This document shows positions 1-6,046 of a stretch of 8,051 bases of DNA, piece by piece (position 1 is the first letter of the stretch; every line of letters starts with the position of its first letter). Source of the DNA: Chloroflexota bacterium (GTDB taxonomy: Bacteria; Chloroflexota; UBA6077; CF-72). The notes beneath the pieces are model-generated. The model was given only the letters and a program-made list of their open reading frames with translations, ran no database searches and was not told the DNA's origin. The DNA is taken from the NCBI GenBank assembly GCA_019247135.1, contig JAFAPL010000489.1, positions 1-8,051 of the forward strand, read 5' to 3'. The translations under genes and the position numbers were made by a program.

Positions 1-133
1 CGGTTGCAATCGCCACGCCCCATTCACGGGTAATCGCACGTGCGGATGGGACCGGCTCGCCGGGCGCCAGTTGGCCGGAGGTGATGCGCGTCCGGATCGC
101 GTCCGCGATTTGCTCGTAGCGGCGCGCGGTCAT
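1..133 (-). CDS. GntR-family transcriptional regulator, N-terminal part (cut by window edge)
   Basis: Only the first 44 codons are visible; the gene continues beyond base 1. They read RRYEQIADAIRTRITSGQL, then APGEPVPSARAITREWGV. This is the typical start of a GntR winged helix-turn-helix domain: helix 1 with the 'I..G.L.PGE..PS.R' turn, followed by the recognition-helix region. The effector domain, and so the GntR subfamily (FadR, HutC or YtrA type), lies outside the window. The ATG at 133 is used; an in-frame GTG at 139 is an alternative two codons upstream. The gene is divergent from a flavin monooxygenase, with a palindrome between the two starts, so autoregulation and control of the neighbour are likely. 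DNA binding is established for the family; the target assignment is inference. Confidence 0.85.
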   Translation of the reverse strand, partial: MTARRYEQIADAIRTRITSGQLAPGEPVPSARAITREWGVAIAT

Positions 134-140
134 CGTCACC

Positions 141-170
141 AGTGTACTAGTACAAGTTGCCGCTTTGCAA
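141..170 (-). promoter_or_regulatory. Candidate promoter of the GntR gene
   Basis: On the minus strand TTGCAA (170-165) and TACACT (146-141) are 18 bases apart. Transcription would begin close to the ATG at 133, so this transcript may also be leaderless. The palindrome lies across the spacer and the -10 element, which would give direct autorepression. Only hexamer similarity and spacing support this. Confidence 0.3.
143..154. promoter_or_regulatory. Perfect 12-bp palindrome, probable GntR operator
   Basis: TGTACTAGTACA is identical to its own reverse complement. It lies 9 bases from the ATG of the GntR gene and 39 bases before the monooxygenase start. It overlaps the proposed -10 side of the regulator promoter and abuts the proposed -35 of the monooxygenase promoter. 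A bound dimer could therefore affect both genes. A two-fold symmetric site beside the regulator's own gene is the usual GntR arrangement; binding by this particular protein is inferred. Confidence 0.65.
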
Positions 171-185
171 ACTTGGTTCTAGGCT
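157..185 (+). promoter_or_regulatory. Candidate promoter of the monooxygenase, possibly leaderless
   Basis: TTGCCG (157-162) and TAGGCT (180-185) are separated by exactly 17 bases. Transcription would start about 7-9 bases later, at or next to the ATG at 194. No convincing SD precedes that ATG, so a leaderless mRNA is plausible. Both hexamers are only partial matches to the consensus; this is a positional argument. Confidence 0.35.
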
Positions 186-193
186 TCACGGCC

Positions 194-1459
194 ATGGTTC
201 GTACACCGTATTCAGTGTTGATCTCAGGTGCTGGTATTGCTGGCCCGGCGCTGGCCTACTGGCTGTCTCAGACCCGGGCAGCCTTCGATGTGACCGTCGT
301 CGAACGCGCCGCAGAGCCACGCCGTGCCGGCCAGGCGGTCGACATCCGTGGCGCCGCGCGCGACGTCGTCGAGCGGATGGGCGTCCTTCCCGGCATTAGA
401 GCAGCGAGCCTGGGTGAGCGCGGCTTCGCGTTCGTCGACGAGCATGGAAAACACCAGGCCTCACTGCCTGCCACCTTTATGGGCGGCGAAGGGATCGTTG
501 CCGAAATCGAGATCCTGCGCGGTGAGCTGTCAAGCATCCTGCGCCACAGCACGCGACACACGACGGAGTATCGCTTCGACGACTCTGTTGAGTCGCTTGT
601 GGAGGGCGAGGACGGGGTGCAGGCCACGTTTGTCAACGGTCCTCCGCGACGGTTCGACCTCGTGATCGGGGCGGACGGGGCCCATTCGCGCGTGCGTAAG
701 CTCGCGTTTGATGCCGACGACTCCAGGTGGATTGCGCCGCTTGGGGGATACGCCGCGTATTTCACGCTCCCGTTCCGGATCGAAACTGGCGGTTGGTTCG
801 TGATCCACAATGCACCCGGCGGTCGGGCGATCGGGGTTCGGCCTGGGGGCCAGGACAGCACCCAGGTGATGCTGAGCTTCCTATCTCCACCACTCGGATA
901 CGAACGCCAAGCCGCCGTCCAACAGAAGGTGATTCTCGAGGAGACGTTTGCTGGCGTCGGCTGGGAGGTCCCGCGCGTGCTGGCGGCGATGTGGTCGGCA
1001 ACCGACTTCTACTTCGACCTTATCGCGCAAGTGCGTATGGAGCAGTGGACGCGTGGCCGAGTGGGGCTCCTCGGCGACGCAGCCTACAGCCCATCGCCGG
1101 TCACCGGGCTCGGCACGAGCCTGGCGCTGGTTGGCGCCTACGTTCTGGCGGGAGAACTTGCCCGATCCGGCGGGGCTTATGACGTGGCGTTCGCACACTA
1201 CGAATCAGTCATGCGCGACTACGTGACGCAGTGTCAGGAGTTGCCACCGGGTGGAGTCGAGGGCATGCTTCCGCGCAGTCGTCGGGCGATCTGGATGCGC
1301 AATGTGTCGATGCGCATGATGACGCGTTGGCCAATTCGGAATATCGTGGCGCCAGTGTTCCACAAAGCTGACGCGATCGTGCTCGACGATTACGCAGCGA
1401 GTGCACAGTCGCCTCGAGCGTGTGCCGACTCAGTCAGTACGGTCGCAAACTGTCCATGA
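194..1459 (+). CDS. FAD-dependent monooxygenase (PHBH/TetX-like group A flavoprotein)
   Basis: 421 residues, full length for single-component group A flavoprotein monooxygenases, which use NAD(P)H and O2 to hydroxylate aromatic or polyketide-like substrates in the cytosol. Visible motifs: the N-terminal dinucleotide fold GAGIAG (residues 12-17); the acidic end of strand 2 at V36-E37-R38; the DG motif GADGAHSRVR (159-168); and the FAD-binding GD motif GLLGDAAYSPSPVTGLG (291-307), followed by a helix. R109 in LRGELSSIL is the conserved FAD-contact arginine region. The open frame extends back to 71, but that part runs through the operator and the GntR coding region. The ATG at 194 begins just before the GxGxxG fold and is chosen. 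It is divergent from a GntR regulator, suggesting induction by a substrate or toxic small molecule. The substrate cannot be told from sequence: antibiotic inactivation (TetX-like), aromatic catabolism and secondary metabolism are all possible. Confidence 0.88.
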   Translation: MVRTPYSVLISGAGIAGPALAYWLSQTRAAFDVTVVERAAEPRRAGQAVDIRGAARDVVERMGVLPGIRAASLGERGFAFVDEHGKHQASLPATFMGGEGIVAEIEILRGELSSILRHSTRHTTEYRFDDSVESLVEGEDGVQATFVNGPPRRFDLVIGADGAHSRVRKLAFDADDSRWIAPLGGYAAYFTLPFRIETGGWFVIHNAPGGRAIGVRPGGQDSTQVMLSFLSPPLGYERQAAVQQKVILEETFAGVGWEVPRVLAAMWSATDFYFDLIAQVRMEQWTRGRVGLLGDAAYSPSPVTGLGTSLALVGAYVLAGELARSGGAYDVAFAHYESVMRDYVTQCQELPPGGVEGMLPRSRRAIWMRNVSMRMMTRWPIRNIVAPVFHKADAIVLDDYAASAQSPRACADSVSTVANCP

Positions 1460-1466
1460 TCGTCAA

Positions 1467-1490
1467 AGTACGGCACGTACGTTGTTATCT
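1467..1490 (+). terminator. Weak hairpin after the monooxygenase gene
   Basis: GTACG-GCA-CGTAC forms a 5-bp stem with a 3-base loop just after the stop codon, followed by a modestly T-rich GTTGTTATC. The stem is short, so this is at best a weak intrinsic terminator. On the opposite strand a separate weak hairpin (GGTG-ACCCC-CACC, about 1528-1540), followed by GTTTTCC, could serve the convergent phosphodiesterase gene. Confidence 0.25.
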
Positions 1491-1568
1491 GAACGGGAGC
1501 ATCTGGCAGGTTGGAAGGAAAACGCTGGTGGGGGTCACCTGATAGGTCGTCTGATCGGTTGCTTGTTT

Positions 1569-1591
1569 TGTGACGCCAGTTCGTGTGACGC
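1569..1591. repeat. 8-bp direct repeat with 15-bp period
   Basis: TGTGACGC occurs at 1569-1576 and again at 1584-1591, separated by CAGTTCG, in the convergent gap just past the phosphodiesterase stop. No other copy was noticed nearby and there is no known role. It may be chance. Confidence 0.4.
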
Positions 1592-1596
1592 ACTGC

Positions 1597-3291
1597 TCAG
1601 TCATCACCCAGGGCTGGCAGCGCGCGGGTTCCCTCGAGGCGCACCGAGCGGAGAGCTCGTGGATCCAGCTCGAGGAACTTCAGGATCGTCGGTGCGATCT
1701 GACGCGTCTCGACAGGCGAGGCGACCACACGGTCGGCACTCCGCTCGTCTCCGCGCCGGCTGCCGAAGACGACCAGCGCCACATGCGTGTCATCTTCTGA
1801 GAAGCCACCGTGCTCGGCCACTTTCGCCTTGCTGCCCGTGTAGATCGTGCCAGGAATCGGCTGCACGATGATGTCGGGGGTGCGAACGTTGCGACGCGGA
1901 TCCCCAAATTGGTCGGCGAGCGCATCACCCGACAGGATCGCCTGAATGTGGCCGGTGTTTGCGCCGTTTTTGTCAGCCTGGAGCGCGGCGACGGCGGTAG
2001 CCGTCTGGCTTTGATCCGTGAGCCAGATCAGCGAAATGTCGTCCTCGGTATTCTGCGCGATTTGCACGTTGGCATTGGTAAGGATGGTCGAGATCGGATC
2101 GCCGATCTTGCGTAGTTTCGCCGGATCGATGGGCGATTGCCCGTGCTTGGCGCTGACGATGATTTCGGTCGACTCCAGCAGGCCATGCGCATCAAGCTCG
2201 CGCAACATTGACCCGATTGCTCCGTCAACGTAGGCCATCGCCTGCTCCATCTGCGGCGTGAAGGCCAACGTCCCTGGCTCATAACCGCCGGGCACGTAGT
2301 TGGGATCACAATTGCCTGGCTTCGGATTCCGGGCACACGACAGCACAGGGTTGACCAGCTTTTGGCCGACGCTCACGCTCTGGAAATTCATCCCGAAGAT
2401 CGCTGGCACCGGCCGCCGCGCGCTGCCATCAGAACTCTTGCCATCGATCTCCTCGAGAATCGCGGCAACCTTGAGTTGATCGTACGCGTCGGTTGCCTGG
2501 ACGCTTACGGTCGTTGGATCGGGAATCTGGCTGGTGTTGATCTCGGGCGTGAACAGGTCTTCGGCGCCGGTGTTCGAGGGTCCGCGCACAATCTCGTACG
2601 CCGGATGCTTGTCAGCCCAGGCGGTGTACAGGCCCGCGTCATGAGCGACGTTGAAAATCGTATTCGTTTGCAGGAACGAGTGTGGGGGGATCCCAACACA
2701 CGCGCCATTGACTTTGCCCATTGGCAGATTAGCCGGGTCGATGGGCGGTTGCGGGAACAGGGGAATCAGGCCATTTACCGTGCTATCGAGGTTCTCAGCG
2801 TAGACTGTCTCCGCACCGGGCGCGCCGGTACAATTCGAACCAGGCTTCCACAGGTCCCGAGAATACGAGTCATCGTAGAAGACCCCCATCGTCCTTGGTG
2901 TTCCGCCCGTGATCTGCGACAGCAGGCCCGGGAATGAGTCGGATGGTTTTGAGGTGGAGGTGTTGGTGAAGACCGTTCCGTCGTGGCTGAGCCGAGCGAG
3001 TGTGGAGTCCGGGTGTTCGGAGATCCACTGACGCCTGTCGAACTCGTGCAAACCGTCGACGCTGATGAGCAGGACGTGACGTCCGTCTCGATCCGAGTGG
3101 TGTTCGTCCGCGGTGGCAACGGCGGTACCTGCTATCAGCGCAGCGCCTATAGCAATGATGGCGGATGTCCGTACCGCGGCGCCCGCAAGGAGAGATGATG
3201 CATTCACAGCCCTCAGGCTATGCGTCGGGCTTGTTAGTCGAGCGTTAGCAGCAGGTAAACAGTGCGACCACGCCCGTATCGCCGATGTCAT
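1597..3291 (-). CDS. Secreted alkaline-phosphatase-superfamily protein (type I phosphodiesterase / nucleotide pyrophosphatase family)
   Basis: 564 residues from the ATG at 3291. Residues about 42-62 (TSAIIAIGAALIAGTAVATA) form a hydrophobic export signal with an AxA-like end at 59-61; the mature protein would begin near DEHHSD. The fold is recognised from LLISVDGLHEFD (first metal Asp, D79), the nucleophile segment SDSFPGLLSQITGG (Ser119 at the usual Thr/Ser position), SAKHGQSPID (H383) and AEHGGF (H494). Members hydrolyse phosphodiester or phosphomonoester bonds outside the cytoplasm using two metals; the substrate here is unknown. Oddities: the usual DHG is KHG, and the mid-protein Asp/His ligand segment reads NFQSVSVGQ. 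The start is uncertain: a GTG at 3207 would give 536 residues and a conventional signal peptide of about 33 residues, but its SD-like GAGGG is only 2 bases away. The frame stays open to 3417, antisense to the riboswitch, which is not believed to be coding. It is divergent from cobT. Confidence 0.82.
   Translation of the reverse strand: MTSAIRAWSHCLPAANARLTSPTHSLRAVNASSLLAGAAVRTSAIIAIGAALIAGTAVATADEHHSDRDGRHVLLISVDGLHEFDRRQWISEHPDSTLARLSHDGTVFTNTSTSKPSDSFPGLLSQITGGTPRTMGVFYDDSYSRDLWKPGSNCTGAPGAETVYAENLDSTVNGLIPLFPQPPIDPANLPMGKVNGACVGIPPHSFLQTNTIFNVAHDAGLYTAWADKHPAYEIVRGPSNTGAEDLFTPEINTSQIPDPTTVSVQATDAYDQLKVAAILEEIDGKSSDGSARRPVPAIFGMNFQSVSVGQKLVNPVLSCARNPKPGNCDPNYVPGGYEPGTLAFTPQMEQAMAYVDGAIGSMLRELDAHGLLESTEIIVSAKHGQSPIDPAKLRKIGDPISTILTNANVQIAQNTEDDISLIWLTDQSQTATAVAALQADKNGANTGHIQAILSGDALADQFGDPRRNVRTPDIIVQPIPGTIYTGSKAKVAEHGGFSEDDTHVALVVFGSRRGDERSADRVVASPVETRQIAPTILKFLELDPRALRSVRLEGTRALPALGDD
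3231..3259 (-). promoter_or_regulatory. Candidate promoter for the phosphodiesterase (if it starts at GTG 3207)
   Basis: On the minus strand TTTACC (3259-3254) and TAACAA (3236-3231) are 17 bases apart, placing transcription start near 3224. This would fit translation from the GTG at 3207 and would exclude the ATG at 3291. Hexamer matches are partial. Confidence 0.25.
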
Positions 3292-3311
3292 AGTATGGCG
3301 GCGTCGATCCA

Positions 3312-3410
3312 AATAGACGGAGTGTGAGGGAAAGCCGGTGCAACTCCGGCGCTGTGCCGCAGCGGTAAGTGGACGGCAGACTCCACGAGTCCGAACACCT
3401 GCCTCCGTGA
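3312..3410 (+). ncRNA. Cobalamin (adenosylcobalamin-type) riboswitch upstream of cobT
   Basis: The leader shows the B12-aptamer landmarks in order. GAGGGAAAG is followed by the hairpin CCGG-TGCAACT-CCGG (3335-3349). Next comes GCTG-TGCCG-CAGC (3351-3363) with the adjacent CGGTAAG. Then there is a stem GTGGA/TCCAC (3369-3373 with 3382-3386), and finally the B12-box-like GAGTCCGAACACCTGCC (3387-3403). The ends close through ACGGAG (3317-3322) pairing with CTCCGT (3403-3408). This order and these conserved loops are characteristic of cobalamin riboswitches, and the downstream gene is a cobalamin gene. Such elements normally switch expression off when B12 is abundant. A promoter should lie just before 3312; TAGTAT (3291-3296) is a possible -10 without a good -35. 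Confidence 0.9.
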
Positions 3411-3426
3411 CGGCCATCGTCCTTCG

Positions 3427-3471
3427 AGCAAGAGGGCGTCGGTCTGGCCCCTCGCGCCGGCCCGTCTTGCT
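3427..3471 (+). promoter_or_regulatory. Leader hairpin between B12 aptamer and cobT start
   Basis: AGCAAGA (3427-3433) is perfectly complementary to TCTTGCT (3465-3471). Inside it GGG (3434-3436) can pair with CCC (3461-3463), with one bulged G at 3464. The interior is very G+C rich. No run of T follows, so it is not a standard terminator. It is likely part of the riboswitch expression platform or a spacer structure. Confidence 0.45.
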
Positions 3472-3480
3472 GTGTAGCGC

Positions 3481-3496
3481 GGGGAGGTTCCCCTTG
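3481..3496 (+). promoter_or_regulatory. cobT ribosome-binding site inside a small hairpin, next to a TTG start
   Basis: GGGGAGG (3481-3487) is a strong SD sitting 6 bases before TTG (3494-3496), and it decides the cobT start. The same bases form GGGGA-GGT-TCCCC (3481-3493), a 5-bp hairpin that would hide the SD. CCTCC in the 3' strand of the aptamer closing stem (3402-3406) can also pair with GGAGG. Both features point to translational control by the riboswitch; the mechanism is inferred. Confidence 0.55.
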
Positions 3497-4606
3497 CAGC
3501 GTCAAGCAATACGGGCACCGCGGCACGCGTCGCTGAACGCGGTTATCCGTAGCGTCGGCCCACTCAACGAGGTGGCCCAGGCAAGTGCTCGGCGACGGCT
3601 GGACACGCTCACCAAGCCGCCGGGCAGCCTCGGGCGGCTCGAACGGCTCGCTATTCAGATCGCCGGCATTACCGGTTGCGACCTGCCACGGCTCGAACAC
3701 CGTACGATTTTCGTGCTGGCCGCGGACCACGGCGTAACCAGCGAGGGCGTCTCCGCGTACCCGCAGGCGGTCACCGCGCAAATGGTGCGTAACTTCGCGA
3801 GTGGCGGCGCGGCGATCAACGTCCTGGCGCGGCTCGTACGTGCGAGTGTCGTTGTCGTCGACATTGGGATTGCCGCGAGCCTTCCGCCAGGCGACCGCCG
3901 AGCGTGCGACCCCGGCGAGTTGGTGATTCTTCACCGCAAGGTCGCCATGGGTACCCGCAACCTGGCGGTGGAGCCTGCGATGACCGACGCACAGGCCCGA
4001 ACCGCGATCCAGGTTGGGATCTCGCTGACGGACGCAGCTCTGACACCGAAGCCCGACGCAATATGTCTTGGCGAAATGGGTATTGGCAACACGACGGCGG
4101 CATCCGCGATCGTGGCAGCACTCACCGGTTTGCCGCCGGCTATGGTCACCGGCCGGGGGACCGGGATTGACGATGCCACGTGGGTGCGCAAGGTATCGGT
4201 CATCGAGCGTGCGCTTGCACTACATAAGCCCGATGCCAGCAAGCCGCTGGAGGTGCTGACCCAGCTGGGTGGTCTCGAAATCGCAGGTCTCGTGGGCCTG
4301 GTGCTTGGTGCGGCCATGCGCTGCATTCCAATCGTCGTCGACGGTTTTATCGCCACGGCCGCGGCGTTGATCGCGGTTGAGCTCTGTCCGGCGGCACGTA
4401 ACTACCTGGTTGCCGCACATCGGTCGGTCGAGGTTGGCCATCAGGCAGCCCTCCAGCGCTTGGAGTTGGAGCCACTGTTTGCGCTGGATTTGCGTCTGGG
4501 CGAAGGCACCGGCGCCGCCCTGGCGTTGCCACTGTTGGATGCTGCGCTCGCGCTGCTGGCAGACATGGCGACGTTCGATGAGGCTGGCGTTGCGGTTCAC
4601 GTATGA
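3494..4606 (+). CDS. cobT: Nicotinate-nucleotide--dimethylbenzimidazole phosphoribosyltransferase
   Basis: 370 residues from the TTG at 3494. CobT transfers phosphoribosyl from nicotinate mononucleotide to 5,6-dimethylbenzimidazole (or another base), giving alpha-ribazole phosphate for the lower ligand of B12. Motifs: LTKPPGSLGRLE (39-50), LAADHGV (75-81), GTRN (153-156), LGEMGIGNTT (192-201), TGRGTGIDD, and the C-terminal RLGEGTGAALALPLLDAA (334-351). E194 and E337 match the two active-site glutamates of Salmonella CobT (E174 and E317), so it should be active. Length is close to the usual 350. The start is chosen because GGGGAGG lies 6 bases upstream; the longer open frame from 3338 runs through the riboswitch and cannot be the true N-terminus. 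It is controlled by the cobalamin riboswitch. No cobS, cobU or cobC neighbour is present, so the rest of nucleotide-loop assembly must be encoded elsewhere. Confidence 0.95.
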   Translation: MQRQAIRAPRHASLNAVIRSVGPLNEVAQASARRRLDTLTKPPGSLGRLERLAIQIAGITGCDLPRLEHRTIFVLAADHGVTSEGVSAYPQAVTAQMVRNFASGGAAINVLARLVRASVVVVDIGIAASLPPGDRRACDPGELVILHRKVAMGTRNLAVEPAMTDAQARTAIQVGISLTDAALTPKPDAICLGEMGIGNTTAASAIVAALTGLPPAMVTGRGTGIDDATWVRKVSVIERALALHKPDASKPLEVLTQLGGLEIAGLVGLVLGAAMRCIPIVVDGFIATAAALIAVELCPAARNYLVAAHRSVEVGHQAALQRLELEPLFALDLRLGEGTGAALALPLLDAALALLADMATFDEAGVAVHV

Positions 4607-4623
4607 CGCAATTTCTCCCAGTT

Positions 4624-4665
4624 GCACGCGTCCGCCAGGCCCAACACGTACGGCGGCGTGTGTGC
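4624..4665 (+). terminator. 13-bp hairpin in the convergent gap after cobT
   Basis: GCACGCGTCCGCC (4624-4636) pairs with GGCGG plus GTGTGTGC (4652-4656 and 4658-4665), leaving one bulged C at 4657 and a 15-base loop. Three of the pairs are G-U or U-G in the plus-strand RNA and become A-C mismatches in the minus-strand RNA, so the structure favours the cobT transcript. No T run follows on either strand. It is terminator-like or a 3'-end stabiliser rather than a classical intrinsic terminator. Confidence 0.45.
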
Positions 4666-4667
4666 TC

Positions 4668-5015
4668 TCAGGGGGCAGGGATGATGGCCGCGCCGTCGGC
4701 CTGAAGGATGTGTTCGACCTGGTCGGGTGAGACCTGGTGCGGGTCGAACGAGACGGAGAAGGTCTGGAAACCCTCGGCGCTGGCGTTCTGGAGGCGAAAA
4801 TCCACCGGCAGTTGCGAGGCCTGCAGGTCGTTGCCCACCCGCGCGAGCGGTTCAATGTGACAGTTGCACTGCTTTGGGACCTGTCCCCAGACCGTCATCG
4901 TGGAGCTCGTGCTGACGGGCGCCGGGCCGGGTACTGCCTGACACGCCGCCAGCAGCACCAGCAAACTGACCGAGGCGCCGGCGCGCACCAGTCGCCCGCC
5001 TGGAATGTGTCGCAT
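4668..5015 (-). CDS. Small lipoprotein with HMA-like (heavy-metal-associated) domain
   Basis: 115 residues. The N-terminus is a lipoprotein signal: basic RLVRAG (8-13), hydrophobic ASVSLLVLL, and lipobox LAAC with the lipidated Cys at 25, so it should be anchored on the outer face of the membrane. After a Pro/Ser linker, residues about 38-115 resemble a beta-alpha-beta-beta-alpha-beta HMA domain: MTVWGQVPKQCNCHIEPL corresponds to the 'V.GM.C..C...IE' metal loop, and SFDPHQVSPDQVEHILQADG to the family's C-terminal 'DP..VSP.QV...I...G'. The classical CxxC is replaced by CNC followed by His. The ATG at 5015 is preceded by a strong SD (AGGGAGAGG); a GTG at 5033 overlaps the upstream TGA stop as GTGA and is an alternative start. 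It is last in the transporter operon, 14 bases after the ATPase gene. A role in metal or peptide capture is inference. Confidence 0.7.
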   Translation of the reverse strand: MRHIPGGRLVRAGASVSLLVLLAACQAVPGPAPVSTSSTMTVWGQVPKQCNCHIEPLARVGNDLQASQLPVDFRLQNASAEGFQTFSVSFDPHQVSPDQVEHILQADGAAIIPAP

Positions 5016-5029
5016 CGCACCTCTCCCTC

Positions 5030-6046
5030 TCACACAAACGCCTCGTCTAACTCACCCGACGTGACGTGGTCAGCGCCTTCGTAAAGATAACAGGCAACCG
5101 CGCGATGCTGGTCGGTCTGATACAGCGGTGGCGACAGCTCAGTGCACTGCGACATTACGCGCGGGCATCGGGGCGCGAAAACGCAGCCCTGGGTGACGGA
5201 GACACCGGCCTGCGCCGCCTGGGCAGGCGGGCTCTGCGACCCGCTCCAGCGGTGGCGCGGGTTGGGCGACGGAATCGACCCGATGAGCAGCGATGTATAC
5301 GGGTGTTGGGGCTGCTGGACGATCGGCTCGACGGCGCCCGCCTCGCACACCGCTCCGCCATACAGGACGACGATGTTCTGGCTGATCTGGTAGGCGGTTG
5401 TCAGGTCGTGGGTGATGTAGATGAGCGAGATGCCAAAGTCGCGGTTCAGCTTGAGCAAGCTTCCGAGGATCGTGGCGCGGAGCGAGGCGTCGACCATCGA
5501 CACCGGCTCATCGGCGATGATCAGCCTCGGTCTGGGCAGCAGCGCGCGGGCCACCATGATGCGCTGACGCTGTCCGCCGCTCAACTGGTGCGGATAGCGA
5601 CCGAGCGTCTCCTCGGCGCGCAGGCCGACGGCTTCGAGCGCCTCCTCGATCATCGCGGTGCCGGCGCGTTTCGAACTGGCGAGCCCAAAGTTGCGGATCG
5701 GTTTCCACAGCACATGATCGATCCGGTAGAACGGGTTGTACGCGTCGTACGGGTCCTGGAAGATGACCTGCACTTCGCGCCGGAAGCTGCGGTGATCGTT
5801 CCCCGTCATCGCACCCAGCGGTCGGTCGAGATACAGGATCTCGCCGCTGGTCGGCGCGACTAACCCGAGCAGCAGCCGCGCGAGCGTCGTTTTGCCGCTG
5901 CCGCTCTCACCTACGATCGACGTGATCGAAGGCGGCTCGGTAGGGAGTCGGAGTGAAAAATCCCGCAGGGCAACAGTGCGCTGTCTGGTCAGCAGTCCTT
6001 CGCCGAAAACTTTGGTGACGTGCCGCGCCTCAAGCAGGCTGGTCAT
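5030..6046 (-). CDS. Dipeptide/oligopeptide ABC transporter ATP-binding protein (DppF/OppF-like)
   Basis: 338 residues, the second nucleotide-binding subunit of a Dpp/Opp/Nik importer; it hydrolyses ATP on the cytoplasmic side to drive uptake. Motifs: Walker A GESGSGKTT (46-54), Q-loop Q97 in VIFQDPYDAYNP, signature LSGGQRQR (155-162), Walker B LIIADE (175-180), and the switch His213 in YITHD. The C-terminal oligopeptide-transporter domain contains HPYTSLLIGSIP (248-259) and four Cys (288, 294, 301, 319) in GCVFAPRCP...ACYLY. A 16-residue acidic tail follows. The start is ATG 6046, whose ATG overlaps the stop of the upstream ATPase gene as ATGA, so translation is probably coupled. The longer open frame to 6163 lies inside the neighbouring gene and is not used. 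Substrate specificity cannot be read from an ATPase. Confidence 0.92.
   Translation of the reverse strand: MTSLLEARHVTKVFGEGLLTRQRTVALRDFSLRLPTEPPSITSIVGESGSGKTTLARLLLGLVAPTSGEILYLDRPLGAMTGNDHRSFRREVQVIFQDPYDAYNPFYRIDHVLWKPIRNFGLASSKRAGTAMIEEALEAVGLRAEETLGRYPHQLSGGQRQRIMVARALLPRPRLIIADEPVSMVDASLRATILGSLLKLNRDFGISLIYITHDLTTAYQISQNIVVLYGGAVCEAGAVEPIVQQPQHPYTSLLIGSIPSPNPRHRWSGSQSPPAQAAQAGVSVTQGCVFAPRCPRVMSQCTELSPPLYQTDQHRAVACYLYEGADHVTSGELDEAFV

Noticed and set aside
268..861. Long minus-strand open frame of 197 codons inside the monooxygenase gene
   Set aside because: Arg/Pro/Ser-rich composition typical of an antisense frame in high-GC DNA; no recognisable domain and it lies wholly over a well-supported gene.
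1569..1591. CRISPR-like or transposon-end repeat
   Set aside because: Only two 8-bp copies with 7 bases between them; no array, no inverted ends, no transposase.
3292..3417. N-terminal extension of the phosphodiesterase up to an in-frame start at 3417
   Set aside because: It would be translated from the complement of the cobalamin aptamer, is Arg-rich, and would precede an already overlong signal region.
3427..3480. Intrinsic terminator in the cobT leader
   Set aside because: The stem is good, but it is followed by GTGTAGCGCGG, not a T run, so a classical transcription terminator is not supported.
3338..3493. N-terminal extension of cobT from 3338
   Set aside because: It runs through the aptamer core and leader hairpins; CobT family proteins begin shortly before the TKPPGSLG motif, and a strong SD marks the TTG at 3494.
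3245..3934. Minus-strand open frame of 229 codons across the riboswitch and 5' part of cobT
   Set aside because: Covers the aptamer and conserved cobT motifs in antisense; no domain, and composition is that of a shadow frame.
5066..5863. Plus-strand open frame of 265 codons antisense to the DppF-like ATPase
   Set aside because: Arg/Asp/Gly/Val-rich mirror of the ATPase coding strand. Such antisense frames over ABC ATPases are common in high-GC genomes and often misannotated; no independent evidence for it.
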